DNA from: Schistocephalus solidus
Taxonomy: Eukaryota > Platyhelminthes > Cestoda > Diphyllobothriidea > Diphyllobothriidae
DNA length: 64,000 nucleotides
Assembly: GCA_017591395.1 (NCBI GenBank)
Contig: WEDG01006543.1
Span: 30,449 to 94,448, forward strand
Direction: 5' to 3'
The position numbers were made by a program, and so were the translations under genes. This document shows positions 1 to 10,900 of this stretch, piece after piece. Below the pieces are notes generated by a model, which saw only the letters and a list, made by a program, of their open reading frames with translations, was not told the origin of the DNA and did not search any database. Position 1 is the stretch's first letter, and each line of letters begins with the position of its first letter.

Positions 1-790
1 AAGAATTAAAGTCCTTGTTGTCTGTTTCCTTCCCAAACTCGCAACTTTTGGATTTTGAAAAGGGTCCTGATGGTATTTTAGGCAGTTCCTTGATATAACA
101 TTGGCTTCTTAGTATGTTTTAATTATTTTCTGCAGAGTCGATCTTCGCAGTCGCTTTATCGTCCCCTCGTTTTCAACTATCCTTGCCAAATGTTGAAAAC
201 CTTGATGCGTTCTTCCGGGATCTGTTGACGGTCGTGGCGGGTTCTGCTGTTTTCGCCATCTTTTCGGTGGACTATGAAATCAGCAAGGTCGCATCTTGGT
301 GACGATCTCGTGACCTCTAATTCTCCCTTTTCGTTTCGACCCTGTAGTCTAAGATATGTTCCTCGTCTCTCACATCCCTGATGGTTAAAACAGTAGCTCT
401 GACTGTTGTATTATCTATCAGCCAACAAGAAGCGTTCCGAACCCTCACACCTTGTCAGCAACATCACAGTACTATCCCATTGCATCGTACCAATGCCATC
501 AACTCTATATATAATTTTTTTAGAGCAGCAGCTTATTTCCCCTAGTTTCTCTTTTTAAATTGGCGGCTTGTCGAACTCTGCCCTCTATTTAACCATAGGA
601 TTTTTTTCACTGCTTCTGTCTTAGTTCACCATTTGATCCAAAGATTGTTGACTATGTTTTAAAAATGTCGAATCGTTCTGAATCGGATGTGCCTACCATA
701 CTACTCATTCCTTCTGTTCATATGGCTGTTCACATAGTGCAGTAATTTTCCATTATGTATTTATTTATATCACGATACAAAATTAAATAA
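1..790 (+). mobile_element. 3' end of a CR1/Jockey-type LINE, family A
   Basis: The window opens inside the 3' portion of a family A element. The sequence matches the stretches that follow the RT reading frames at 40434, 50652 and 62244, in the same order of landmarks: a stretch beginning AGTCCTT.TTGTCTG, one 48-bp repeat unit near 95-145, then a T-rich block. It is diverged and has no coding capacity of its own. The coding part lies outside the window. Confidence 0.7.
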
Positions 791-859
791 ACTAATACAT
801 TACTACCGTGTTAATTCCTTTTCCACACTGCGACGAATTGGAGATATCCCTGACCTAGC

Positions 860-1070
860 CACCAAAATGGAAACAAAAAAATTACATCTGCAGTAAACCG
901 TGCCTTAGATTCCCTCGAGCAAACAGCCTAAATCTTTCAGAATCAAATGAATAATCACCGAAACTCAGGGCCTCAAATTATAATCACTTACTCAGAACGA
1001 GTTATAACAACGACAACCAAATAGCGAATCTGTTCAAAAATACTCTTCCGCTAACTATATCTTTCCAGCA
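860..1070 (+). mobile_element. Small LINE fragment, family H linker
   Basis: This short stretch resembles 49290-49410 of the family H element, the segment between endonuclease and RT. Both share phrases around CCAAATAGC(A/G)AAT and the same flanking order. It is too short and decayed to say more. Confidence 0.35.
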
Positions 1071-1167
1071 TACGGCCCCTTAATTGGAGGGGCTGAGAGG
1101 GGCCTGAGCTGCGCACTGGCACAAAAAATTTCCTTAATGCTTCACACCATTAAGCGATGCAATGCCA

Positions 1168-2400
1168 CTAGTCTACGTGATTATTATAGAGTTGCTGGTT
1201 CCACTTGCGTTTGTAGAGATGGACGATGGTCTCGTTTTTGAAATCCTGAGGAACTTGTCCTTGGCACCACATCTCCTGGAAAAGTGTTGTGAGATCTGCC
1301 ATCAGCTGGGGCCCACCGTGCTTGTAGACATCCGGTGGGATTGCGTCGGATCCCAGTGATAATTTGCTGGAAATCTGCTTCACGTCCCGGATGGATTCTG
1401 GTAGGGAAGGCGGCAGTTCCAGGTCATTATTCGTGTCCACTTGAGGGAGCCGGTCAATGGCAGCATCGGAGATGGCTGATGAGCAACTTCTGAAGTTCTC
1501 GGCCCAGTGCTTCATAATTTGCAATTTCTCTGTCATCAGTGTTGTGCCATCAGAGCTGAGCAGCGTTGCGGTCCCCTTGATACACGGGCCGAAGATGGCC
1601 TTGATGGCTTTTGAAAAAGTTTTTCATTTCATTGCGGTTCGCATACCCCTGGATTTCCTCAGCCTTTCGGATCATCCAGGCATCCTGCATCTCCCGCAGC
1701 CGTTGCTGTACAAGCCGCCGGCATCTGAAGAAGGCTGCTTTGGTTGCGTCAGTCCGAAGGTCCATGTAGGCGTTGTGTAGTCCATTCTTCTCCGTGAGTA
1801 AGTTGTTGATGTCGGCGTCATTTTCGTCAAACCAGTTCTGGTGTTAACGGCGTGCGCGTCCGAGGACTTCGAGTGCGGTGAACTGCATGACATTTCGCAG
1901 TTGACACCATCGTGTTTCCACGGTGCTGTTATTATCTGGAGCATGCAGGTTCTCCAGTTTCTGGGTAATTTTGTCGCTGAATTCAAAACAATGAGCAGGC
2001 AAATTTAATAAAAGAGTATTTAACTTACATAACGGCCTCTTACCTTGGGGCCTTCGTCAGAGTTGCAGTCGGAGCCTCATCTGAGAGATGACGAGGCGGT
2101 GACCTGTCCAACCATCGGTATCGCGGATCGCCTTGGTTACCAGCACATCCTGTTGATCTCGCCTCCAGACGAGAACATAGTCCAGCAGATGCCAGCGCCG
2201 CGACCGAGGGTGCATCCACGTGGCCTTCTCCCGCGTCGGAAGGCGGAAGAAGGTGTTGGACAGCAGGAGACGGTGTTCCGCACACGTGCGCAGAAGAAGG
2301 AGGCCGTTATCGTTACAGCTACCAAAACCATGGGGACCCAGCACTCCCTGCCAGGCAGCGTGGTCCGTTTCAACGCGGGCCCGACGACCAATATATTCTT
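1168..2400 (-). mobile_element. Decayed endonuclease-RT LINE (zinc-finger family), minus-strand copy
   Basis: On the minus strand the fragment runs from the C-terminal half of the apurinic endonuclease domain (about 2344-2057, with [19 protein letters not shown] followed by a G-H-R-L-V-I-S motif) through the linker (1986-1550, with KAEEIQGYANRNEMKNFF) to the start of the RT domain (1536-1168, with KHGGPQLMADLTTLFQEMW). It is the same family as the plus-strand element at 15.9-19.7 kb and is cut off before the RT catalytic motifs. Several frameshifts break it. A GTAAG...TTCAG stretch near 1981-2050 looks like an intron but reads through as coding sequence. Confidence 0.85.
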
Positions 2401-2402
2401 AG

Positions 2403-2739
2403 ACTGAATAAACTGCCAAATCACAACGGCCCTTGATCCACTAGAAATAACGAAAATACCATAAGAATCCCCAAATTCAAAAAAACCCAACGATGAAACA
2501 TATATTCCATAAGGTATGCGATTATATTGAATGCCCTCGCTAATATTATTAGAAAAAGTCATAGCCTATCTGAATTTGAACGAGAAACCGAAAAAGTTTC
2601 TCACATGATAATACAGATATATTCTTAAATAAAATAGGAAACTTTTCAAGCCAGTTCTTTCATAAAGAATTTTGACCGAAAGGGATCTGATGTCACAAAA
2701 TGCCAGAAACCTTATGTTCTTAATCGAAAAATACGCTTA
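2403..2739. other. AT-rich stretch without recognisable gene
   Basis: No open frame with family resemblance and no element end was recognised here. It separates the LINE fragment from the tandem array. Confidence 0.5.
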
Positions 2740-3650
2740 TAGATGTTATGAACACAATAACTATATAAACATTTGACTGTGGTCTTTTCCCCAGTCATAA
2801 ACATTCTTGCTATTCTTTTCATGTCATATATGGCTATAACCATGATTTGACCCACCCGAAACATAAAAATAATTTCAGCAATAATTATTAACATAACTTC
2901 AATAAATCTATAAATATCTGACGCCCCCAATTACAGGATCAGCATCATGTTAGAAACAAACAAATGTTTTGCATGTCGCATAAACACAGTAAATGCATAA
3001 ACGCGCAATAATGATAAATATTTACTATGTTCCTTTCTTATCACAGCCATCGGTTGATCTACCAGACACTAAAAATAATTTCAGCAACAAATATTTACAT
3101 AGTTGAACAAACCTCCAATAATCCTAAATTTCCCTTTTTCTTTTCATATCATAGCCATAAGTTGAACTTTGTGACGAAAAAATTAATTTCAGAAAAAAGG
3201 TACTACCACAACTTCAATAAACCTAAAGAGATCTGATTATACGAATTCCATGATCAACACCAGGTTAGAAACAAAAAATTTTTTATTTTACATATCTTAT
3301 AAACACAATGAATGCATAAACGTATCATAATCACAAATATGTAATCTCTTCCTCCCTTATCTGATCACAGCCAGCAGTTGAGCTATCGGACACTAAAAAT
3401 AATTTCAGTAAAAAACATTGACATAAATGCATCAACGTCCGATGATCATAAATTTCCGTTTTTCTTTTCTTATCATAAACATGAGCTAACCTGTCTAATA
3501 CTAAAAATAATTTCATCAATAAATAACAGCATTTCTTCACTAAACCCATTATTGTCTGCTCTGTTTCATATACTTCATATCCACGACTCAACTCAGCGGA
3601 CACCAACAATTATTTCAGCAAGCATCCCGACACCAGCGATTACTTGAGCT
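2740..3650 (+). repeat. Satellite-like tandem array, about 320-bp period with ~108-bp subunits
   Basis: A motif close to CACTAAAAATAATTTCAG recurs near 2865, 3071, 3178, 3394, 3503 and 3606. The steps are about 206, 107, 216, 109 and 103 bases, which suggests a ~108-bp subunit. Longer flanking phrases, such as the block ending in AGGTTAGAAACAAA, recur at about 313-325 bases, which suggests a higher-order unit. Copies are strongly diverged. A second, shorter array of the same family lies at 34.6-35.0 kb. Confidence 0.75.
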
Positions 3651-4323
3651 AAATGACTAACGTTTTGAGGGTTTATATCCTCAGTAATCTTACAGAGATT
3701 ATCGTTAATAAATTATTGTTTGAACGAGATGAGCCAATAGCCAATATCGTATTATCAAGCCCAATTTAATGATTGGTTGGTGGCATTGCAATTTTCTTGC
3801 AGTTGAACGGTTCATGCCCATAACCCATTTCTGCCTTTTTAAAGATCAGTCCAACTAAGCCTATGTAATCGCCGAACCACACACCAGAGCAATGCACTTG
3901 GAGGCACTCTCATCTGATTGGATGTAACGGACAATCAAATAGCCCGCGATCGATTCTTCCCCTGACGAAAAAGCGCTCGAAATCCATAAATGATAGACTA
4001 TACTTGACCCAAAAATGCTTAACATTAAACCCTAATTTCAATATGGTGAAGTTATTTATTTCCGTATTTTGATATTTCTATGCCTTTGAGGACCGGGATT
4101 TTTACTTAAAACAAAGCCCTCGTTTCGCACACTATTGAACAAGCCTAAAACAAAAACAAAGTTAAATTGGCAGCAGAAATAAGGAGGTTATTTTAGGTTT
4201 TTCTTGTGTTTTAAGGACATTGAAGGCGTCCAAAAGGTGCTATATCAATAAACCTATTACTTCCCAACATGATTTTTACAAACGACGTCATCTCACTCCT
4301 GCCATTTAACTTTTCTGTAATTC
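3651..4323. other. Intergenic, no gene seen
   Basis: Nothing recognisable was found between the tandem array and the upstream Gypsy LTR. Confidence 0.45.
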
Positions 4324-4524
4324 TGAAACGGACATGACGAGCAGGAACCAGCGGGGTTTTTGAAACATCTTCACTTTCAATTTCCTTCTGCACCAGAGCA
4401 ACCGTGATGGTAATCGAATTCTCGCTGATCAACGACTCTCGACCTTCAAGGGAGCTATCGTCTGGTAGGACTCCCTTTCTTCGTTAAACACTTCCTATCC
4501 GATGGAGTCTACTCTATGTATGAT
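4324..4524 (+). repeat. Upstream LTR of a decayed Ty3/Gypsy element
   Basis: About 200 bases starting TGAAACGGACATGACG recur at 6336-6534 with roughly 85-90% identity by eye, in direct orientation. The pair flanks RNase H and integrase remnants, so it is read as the LTR pair. The exact ends were not fixed by a target-site duplication. Confidence 0.75.
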
Positions 4525-4589
4525 GCGATGAGGCTTTCCTTACCTTAAAACCAGCACTCTGTTCAGCACGCATTCTGGCGGTAAGTTAT

Positions 4590-6320
4590 ACACAAACTGA
4601 CGCTCCACCCTTTATCCTGGACATTGACGCTGGCGGTTTTGCAATGGGAGCCACCCTCCCCCAGAGATTATAACACCCTGTCTGCTATGCCAACCACGCA
4701 CACTCGAAGAAACGACGAAACTACTGCACATTCCTAGGGGCATCGTTGGCTATCGTTACGTACGTTCAACGTTTTCCACATTTACCGAGAGGCAAGCGCT
4801 TCTTCCTATGCACCAAAAACACAGCACTCAAATGGCTACAGTCATTCAAAGCCACATTGGACCAAATTGACCGCTGGCAAGAAAACCTGCAAGACTTTGA
4901 CTTCTAATGCCAATGCCACCCAGGTTAAAAGCATACGAACGCAGACACTTTATGCCGCCTAGGGTCGACTACCCCAGCCGAAGATGACACACTAGAACCG
5001 ATATTAAACGCAATTAATGTGGGCGAACAGACACAAGATGTTTGGTCTTCAGCTCAACATCCATCATATAGCAGCACAATTCGCAGGACAGGATAAAAAC
5101 CAATTCACAAGAGAGGCTCGGTTCCAGCCAAGGTGCACGACTCCTCCATCATTGGCCGCACCTCACACTATAGAATGACATTCTCTTTTACCGTGGACAC
5201 CTTACAAAACGGTGACGTCCCGCAGTACCTGGTTCACATGTCGAAAGTGTGTTGACAGACCTCCACAAAGAGTTAGAACATAGAGGACAGAAACAAACTG
5301 AGCAGACTGCTCGTACCCCGTTTTGGTGGCCCCCGCTTTCGGTCATATGTTTTAGTATTCTGTCAATCGTGCAGCAAGTGCGCTACATTAAAATTCTCCA
5401 ATCCCATCCCCAATGGCACCCATGTAGCCGATGTTAACTGGGTTCCCGGTCTAGACGTTATTGGACCTTTACCAATATCCGTACGGGGTTACGAGTACGT
5501 TTTATTCATGATATATTATTTCACTTAATGGGTCGAAGCGATACCGCTGTTGCACCAATCCACCCAATTCGTGGCAAACGCCATCACCGGCGAATGAGTT
5601 TGCCGTTGGGGTGCCCCCTTGACATTCCATTCCTATTGTGGTTCTAATTGAAACTCGTCGCTATTTCAAGAAGTTTGTCAACTACTCGAAGTCCAAAAAA
5701 CACGCACAACCGCATAACACCAAGAAGGCAACGGTTTAGTGGAGAAAACAAACCGTACTCTCAAAACCATACTCCTGGCTTTCCTACAATAAGATCATGA
5801 AGATGATTGGGATGTCGACCTCTCGTTGTGCTTACTAGCCTACCACGGTTGAATCCACTCCACTACCGGCTTTACACCATATTTCTTGAACACGGGACGT
5901 GATTTACGTCTTCCAAGCGCTTTAATCCATCCTCTACACACGGCAGGCCCAATGCTAACCACTAAATATGACACATAAAAAAATGAACTGACTGTACCTG
6001 TTCTGGACAACCCTTCCAACCTGGCAACTTACTCTTACATTTAAACACAATACCACCCCGCGACACAGCCTCTAAGTTCCACCATCCCTGGCGGGGGCCC
6101 TTCGTCATTTTAGACACTTTTTTCCCTTCCAAATTTCTGATTCAGAGTGCAGTTCAACCCTAGGCTACCCCTTTTACAGTCCATTTTTCTAAACTCAAAC
6201 AATACCGCGTTCGACTTCCCTCTTGTTCACCTGAAATTCTAGCTATATTACCCATAGACCAAGTTCCCTCGTAGCTGCTGAAGTAGGTATCTCGTCACCT
6301 TCTGTTGACAGTGCCCAAAC
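4590..6320 (+). pseudogene. Ty3/Gypsy pol remnant: RNase H, integrase zinc-binding and core
   Basis: Reading through stops and frameshifts gives three consecutive pol segments. RNase H lies at about 4601-4970 (LDIDAGGFAMGATL; later GKRFFLCTKNTALKWLQSF and RWQENLQDFDF). The HHCC-type integrase zinc-binding region lies at about 5249-5330 (LHKELEHRGQKQT...FWWPP). The integrase core lies at about 5440-5760 (GLDVIGPLPISVRGYEYVLF; later NGLVEKTNRTLKTILLAFLQ). Further on, STTGFTPYFLNTGRDLRLP is typical of the post-core region. Gag, protease and RT are missing, so the body between the LTRs is only about 1.8 kb and must have suffered a large internal deletion. It cannot be active. Confidence 0.85.
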
Positions 6321-6335
6321 TCACGAGGGGGACAT

Positions 6336-6534
6336 TGAAACGGACATGACGGGGAGGAACCAGTGGGGTTTTTGAAACACCTTCACTTTCGCTATCCTTC
6401 TGTACCCAGCAACCGTGACGGTAAGGGACTCCCCGCTGAGCAAAGACTCTCTAACCTCAAAGGATCTATCGTCTGATAGAACTCCCTTCCCTCATTAAAC
6501 ACTTCCTATCCGATGGAGTCTACTCTGTTTATGA
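6336..6534 (+). repeat. Downstream LTR of the decayed Ty3/Gypsy element
   Basis: Direct repeat of 4324-4524, beginning TGAAACGGACATGACG and ending near GGAGTCTACTCTGTTTATGA. It follows the integrase remnant directly. Confidence 0.75.
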
Positions 6535-7242
6535 TTTTTCATTATATAGACATTATCTCTGGTTATTATTTTTCGATGTTTCATCAAATCTATAACCGTC
6601 AATGAATCTCTATCCCACCTCTACGTTAACTACCAATGCGATCCTTAATATGAAAGATTCTCAGCAACAAGACAAGACTAAGTTGGATGAATCCGTTACA
6701 GAGCCAGCTCTATCCGACTGTGAATAACCTTACCCTGGATCTGGCTCTAATACAGAAGACGACATCATAGTGCTGGAGATGAGGACGTTATAATTCACTT
6801 CCAGCAACAAAGACAACAACGGAAATACGATATCCACAGTATACTTCGATCTATTCATTATTAAATGCTTAAATAATTTTTATTGTCAGATAGGTCAACT
6901 GGAAAGACGGACTATTCCGTTTATGGTATGCTTATGTAATTCTTGTCTTCTTTATATTTTAGCTTTCTGCGACATAACCGTCATCCCTGATGCTGGAAAC
7001 AAATTCCAGGAAGGAGAAATGACAGGACTGATTTTACTTTTGAGGCAAAAAGACATTTTGAGAGGGAGGTGTGAGGTAAGGGTCTGTCCGATGATTTAGC
7101 ATTTGGTTGTAATTTATTTTTGAGTGCTTATGAAATTGTGCTTGGGCAGTCAGCTTACTGTATCAGAATTGGTGGATCCCATTCTTTGCAGTAGGACTGG
7201 CGGTTAACTTGACCCAAGTGAGGTTAAACCCACGGCTTCCGG
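6535..7242. other. Intergenic, no gene seen
   Basis: Frames are short and none resembles a known protein. No repeat family of this window was recognised. Confidence 0.45.
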
Positions 7243-7322
7243 TGGGGGCCTGGTACCTCAGTTGGCTAGAGCTCTACCAAAGCTTTCCCTTTGTTATCGT
7301 GGGTACGAATCGCACCGCGGCC
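7243..7322 (+). repeat. tRNA-like sequence, probably a SINE head or tRNA pseudogene
   Basis: An A-box-like stretch (CTCAGTTGGCTAGAGC) and a B-box-like stretch (GGGTACGAATCGCACC) are spaced as in a tRNA. Three extra bases lie in the A box, and the B box departs from GGTTCGAATCC at two positions, so a functional tRNA is unlikely. No 3' tail matching the other SINEs was recognised. Confidence 0.4.
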
Positions 7323-7534
7323 GCCGAGGTTTTGCACAATTGAGTCAAATAAATTATTAAAATCTGTCAAAATTCCCTAATTACATTTGATACAGCCAAT
7401 CGCTTTCTCATGCTGATCCGGACATGCAAATCAGGTGGCGCTTTCTGCACAAGACTCAAGAGGTGCATATACCGAGAAAGGAACACGTAATAAAACGAAC
7501 ATATTTTTTTTCCTATTTCATTATATTACAGTCG

Positions 7535-7954
7535 TTAGTTCCGACCAGGATCTGAGAGGCGCTTGGCAAAAGTCTGTGCAACCAGTAGAGGGAAGATGAG
7601 GGTCGCATCCGCGTGTACTTTCACGGGCTCTGCGGCAGAGCCCAGCTTGCCCCAGCTAACCGCCTCGTCCGGTCGAGCGCCGGAGTCACTGCCGTCGAAC
7701 TCCTCACCCGTGTTCACGTAGAGACAATAGTCCGCGCCGTTGCGCATGAGGTTGGCATTCAACGTGTGATGCTTTATGATCCCACCACCCAGAATGATCA
7801 CACCGGTGGCGTACGAGTAGACAGCCAGACAGTTTATCCGCCTTACGTCCTCGGCGACATCTACGCGCAGACCGGACGACCGGTAACTATGAGAGAAGAG
7901 CACATCACCCAGAGCCCCGTCAGTGATGCCGGGACAGAAGACCGGAATACCGTT
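7535..7954 (-). CDS. DHPS: DHPS exon 5 (residues 237-375), catalytic end
   Basis: Acceptor TTTGCACAG leads into [17 protein letters not shown]. The exon holds the [10 protein letters not shown] segment, the spermidine- and NAD-binding [16 protein letters not shown] block with the lysine that forms the enzyme intermediate, and the [15 protein letters not shown] tail. The stop is at 7537-7535. Frames that extend further upstream of 7954 are intron read-through. Confidence 0.96.
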   Translation of the reverse strand, partial: NGIPVFCPGITDGALGDVLFSHSYRSSGLRVDVAEDVRRINCLAVYSYATGVIILGGGIIKHHTLNANLMRNGADYCLYVNTGEEFDGSDSGARPDEAVSWGKLGSAAEPVKVHADATLIFPLLVAQTFAKRLSDPGRN

Positions 7955-10900
7955 CTGTGCAAAGGGGAGAGAGTGGAGTACGAAGTTAGCAAGACAAATG
8001 TGCTCTCCGCAAATTTCTCCAGTGTACACAGCTAATGTGGCCGGGACGGTGCGGTCACAGACAATGCGCAGTAATGGTCGCCTCTTTAATGTGGGCGGAG
8101 GCGTGGAAAGAAGGGGGGTGGTGAGGTGAGAGCCAGACACCATCCGATAGTTGTCATGGCAACTTCTTCGTGACAATGGAAAGTTATGTGACCTATAACA
8201 AAAGTGGTGGTATGGCAAATTGAATGGTAATAGAAGCAAAGAGTCGAGTTCCAGGAAGTAGTCGCGACGGAGACATGATCTCTGGAACGAAATGTTCATC
8301 AGCCTGACGTTTATGATTCTCACACAAATCCATCATCAGAGACAGATTCAAATAAGGGAGTATTTTTTTGAGAAAAACGTGATCAGTTGCCACTTAGAGT
8401 ACATCCATGTCTTGTGTAGTTTTGAAAACAAAATACCCCCAGCATGCTGACCGATGCAGCTCATATTTCCGCGGAGACTCTCCTGTGTTCACATTGGTAA
8501 ACACAGAGAATGGAACCGTGGAAACATGAAGTTGTTTTATTGTAAGACTGATAGCCAGTGATTGATTTGTCTCATGTAAATAATTCTTATTTCCACGATC
8601 TAGGTATTGCATGCAGACTGGAAGAGGTTTCTGGAAGAGGTTAGTAATAAGCCAGTCTAAACCCTGACAGATTTTTACTAGAATACTGGACTGACGGACT
8701 GACCTAAGGCATCTTAAAAGTGTACCGCACTACGAACTTAATTGTTTTATTCAGAGGTAGCGTGTTTTTGAAGGCAAAATGGTGCGCAATTTGATGGCTT
8801 CATCCGTTAGAGATTAGTGGTAGGGATGCCAGGCCAGTCTGCTAGGACTAATCGGCATTTCCCATGGGTAGACAACTGACTCAGAAGACTGGAAAATCTA
8901 AGTCTGCACGAAGATATTCTGGATGGCGGTCTAACAAAAAGTTGTTCTGGTGTCTGCTACGAGGGACTGAAGCAATGCCGACCTGCTCCGCACCATCGTG
9001 AAGAGCGATAAGAGGAAACTCAGGACCCTGCCTAACCAGCCTTTTCAAATTAAAAAGTTCGCTCAGCATTTTATAGGTTTTGGCAAATGCTGTGGACTTA
9101 TTTTAAAAAATGCTGAAACTTAATTACAAAGCCATGTTTCCTCTGCTAAGAGGACTTAACCCCAATAAGATTTTAGTGAAAATACATCACCTTAATGATA
9201 GTTGAGCTTTCTGGATTCGAGGAATTTGTCAAACGGTTGCATAAGGGCGTCCTGGTTTTGAAATGATTATTTCGCAGAACACGACATCTGTAAGTGCGAA
9301 CTCGGTTTTCGGGGCATGTTGGGCGCTTCAGTGGTATTAAAAACAATCCCTATTCCCTTTGGGTATCTCAACGAATCATTTTTTCGTCACCAACGACGTT
9401 TAAACACAGGAATAGGTAGTACTTATTCCCCACAAGTAGGGAATTACTAGATGTTAGACAAGTGAGTTCGGTGAACGGTTTGTCCCCCGGCTTTAAATTT
9501 GAAATTGAGTCGGCATCTTTTTCTCCTTTATTCACACGTGAAGTTTCTAATATATACACGGGCTTGTCCATTTTTCTCATTAGATAGCACTATTTAGCAC
9601 TGTTTCTTTTAACTGCCCCAATGAGGACAATTGCAAATGACGCCAGCATCCTTTCGAAGGAAGAATTTCCTGAGCACATTTTGCGACGACCGTTCATGAA
9701 GCCGATAGCGAGAGCTTTCGGTCACTATGTATCCTAACCTTTTCTCGGATGTTGCCACTTTTACGTACCAATTTTTGTCCACGGTGAGTGGACGTCCTTT
9801 GGTTGAAAGTTTTGAAGTGACACTTTCAAAATAAAGCTTACCACTCTCTCTCTCTCTCTTAAGTAATAAGCGCAATCGACAGCCGAATTCCGTTCAGGAG
9901 GGAAGGAACCACTTAATTAGAGTTCAAAATTATTTGGGAATCGGAAAAATTTTTAAATATTTTTTTAAAAAAAACTATGCTTTGAATAGAAAATTCAAAG
10001 CATAAGTAATTAACGATCAAAGGAGTATAAGAGAAAATATTTTCCCTTACTTTTTCTATAAAATATATTGGAATTTATAACGGCATCGAAAATCAACAGC
10101 TTAAATGCATACTACTTAAGTAGCAGTTTTTATCGAGTGCAGTTTTCACAGGCGGCTTGCTTTCCTGTCTGAAATAACTTGAAAGTATGCTTAAGATAAT
10201 ATATACTGCCTTAACGAAAATGCATTTCGAAATTTTGGTCAGCATTTCCATAGAACAGTTATTGACTGTAGTGTAGTTTATGTTAAATGGAGTTTTATTC
10301 CGTAAGATAGCTCATCAGAAATACAATTTGCAGTCTGCCTGCACCCCAAAATGCAGGAGCAGGAACAAGGGTCCAGTTGACTGCCGTTTGCATGTAAAAA
10401 CTCAGCACAATAGCAGCGATCAGGTAATTCATACCCGCTATAAAAATCAACCAACCCCACAAAGGACCAACGTAAATGTTGTTTCTAAGATGTATTCATT
10501 TCCTCAAATACTTGGTCAATCTTCTCCAATTTAACTGAGCTGAGAATAAACTATTGAAAATTATAGGTAACTGGCCCGCCTTTCATCAACTGTCAGCAGC
10601 GGAATTTTTCCCGAACTCAAACAATCCCCGCTTCTCCCGTTGCTCGAACACAACTGGTGAGCGAGATGAACATCCTCAAAACCAGTGGAAGTAGCATTCA
10701 CCGAAACACTGTCTGATGCCCTTGCAAATGCATTAAGTGTGAAGCGGAGTTGCGCTACAGTCAAAAATAGAACATGGTCTCCAAAGGTCAGTCATACCAG
10801 CTTCTCATGGGAAACCATGCGACTAGGAGGGAAATAGGCTGAGGGAAAGAAGTCTAAGTGCCTTAATTCGAACAGCGTTGGAATGGTAAACATTGAGCAT

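Noticed and set aside
1162..1780. Plus-strand open frames of 65-107 codons
   Set aside because: They lie opposite the LINE RT coding strand and resemble no protein. They are shadows of the minus-strand frame.
1981..2050. Apparent small intron (GTAAG...TTCAG) in the zinc-finger LINE, also at 16685-16710
   Set aside because: On the minus strand GGTAAGTTAAATACTC reads as coding GKLNTLLLNLPAHCFEFS in register with the family. The plus copy is just deleted there.
7955..8323. Upstream extension of the last DHPS frame to 262 codons
   Set aside because: The family match begins exactly after TTTGCACAG at 7954, and the upstream part is intron that happens to stay open.
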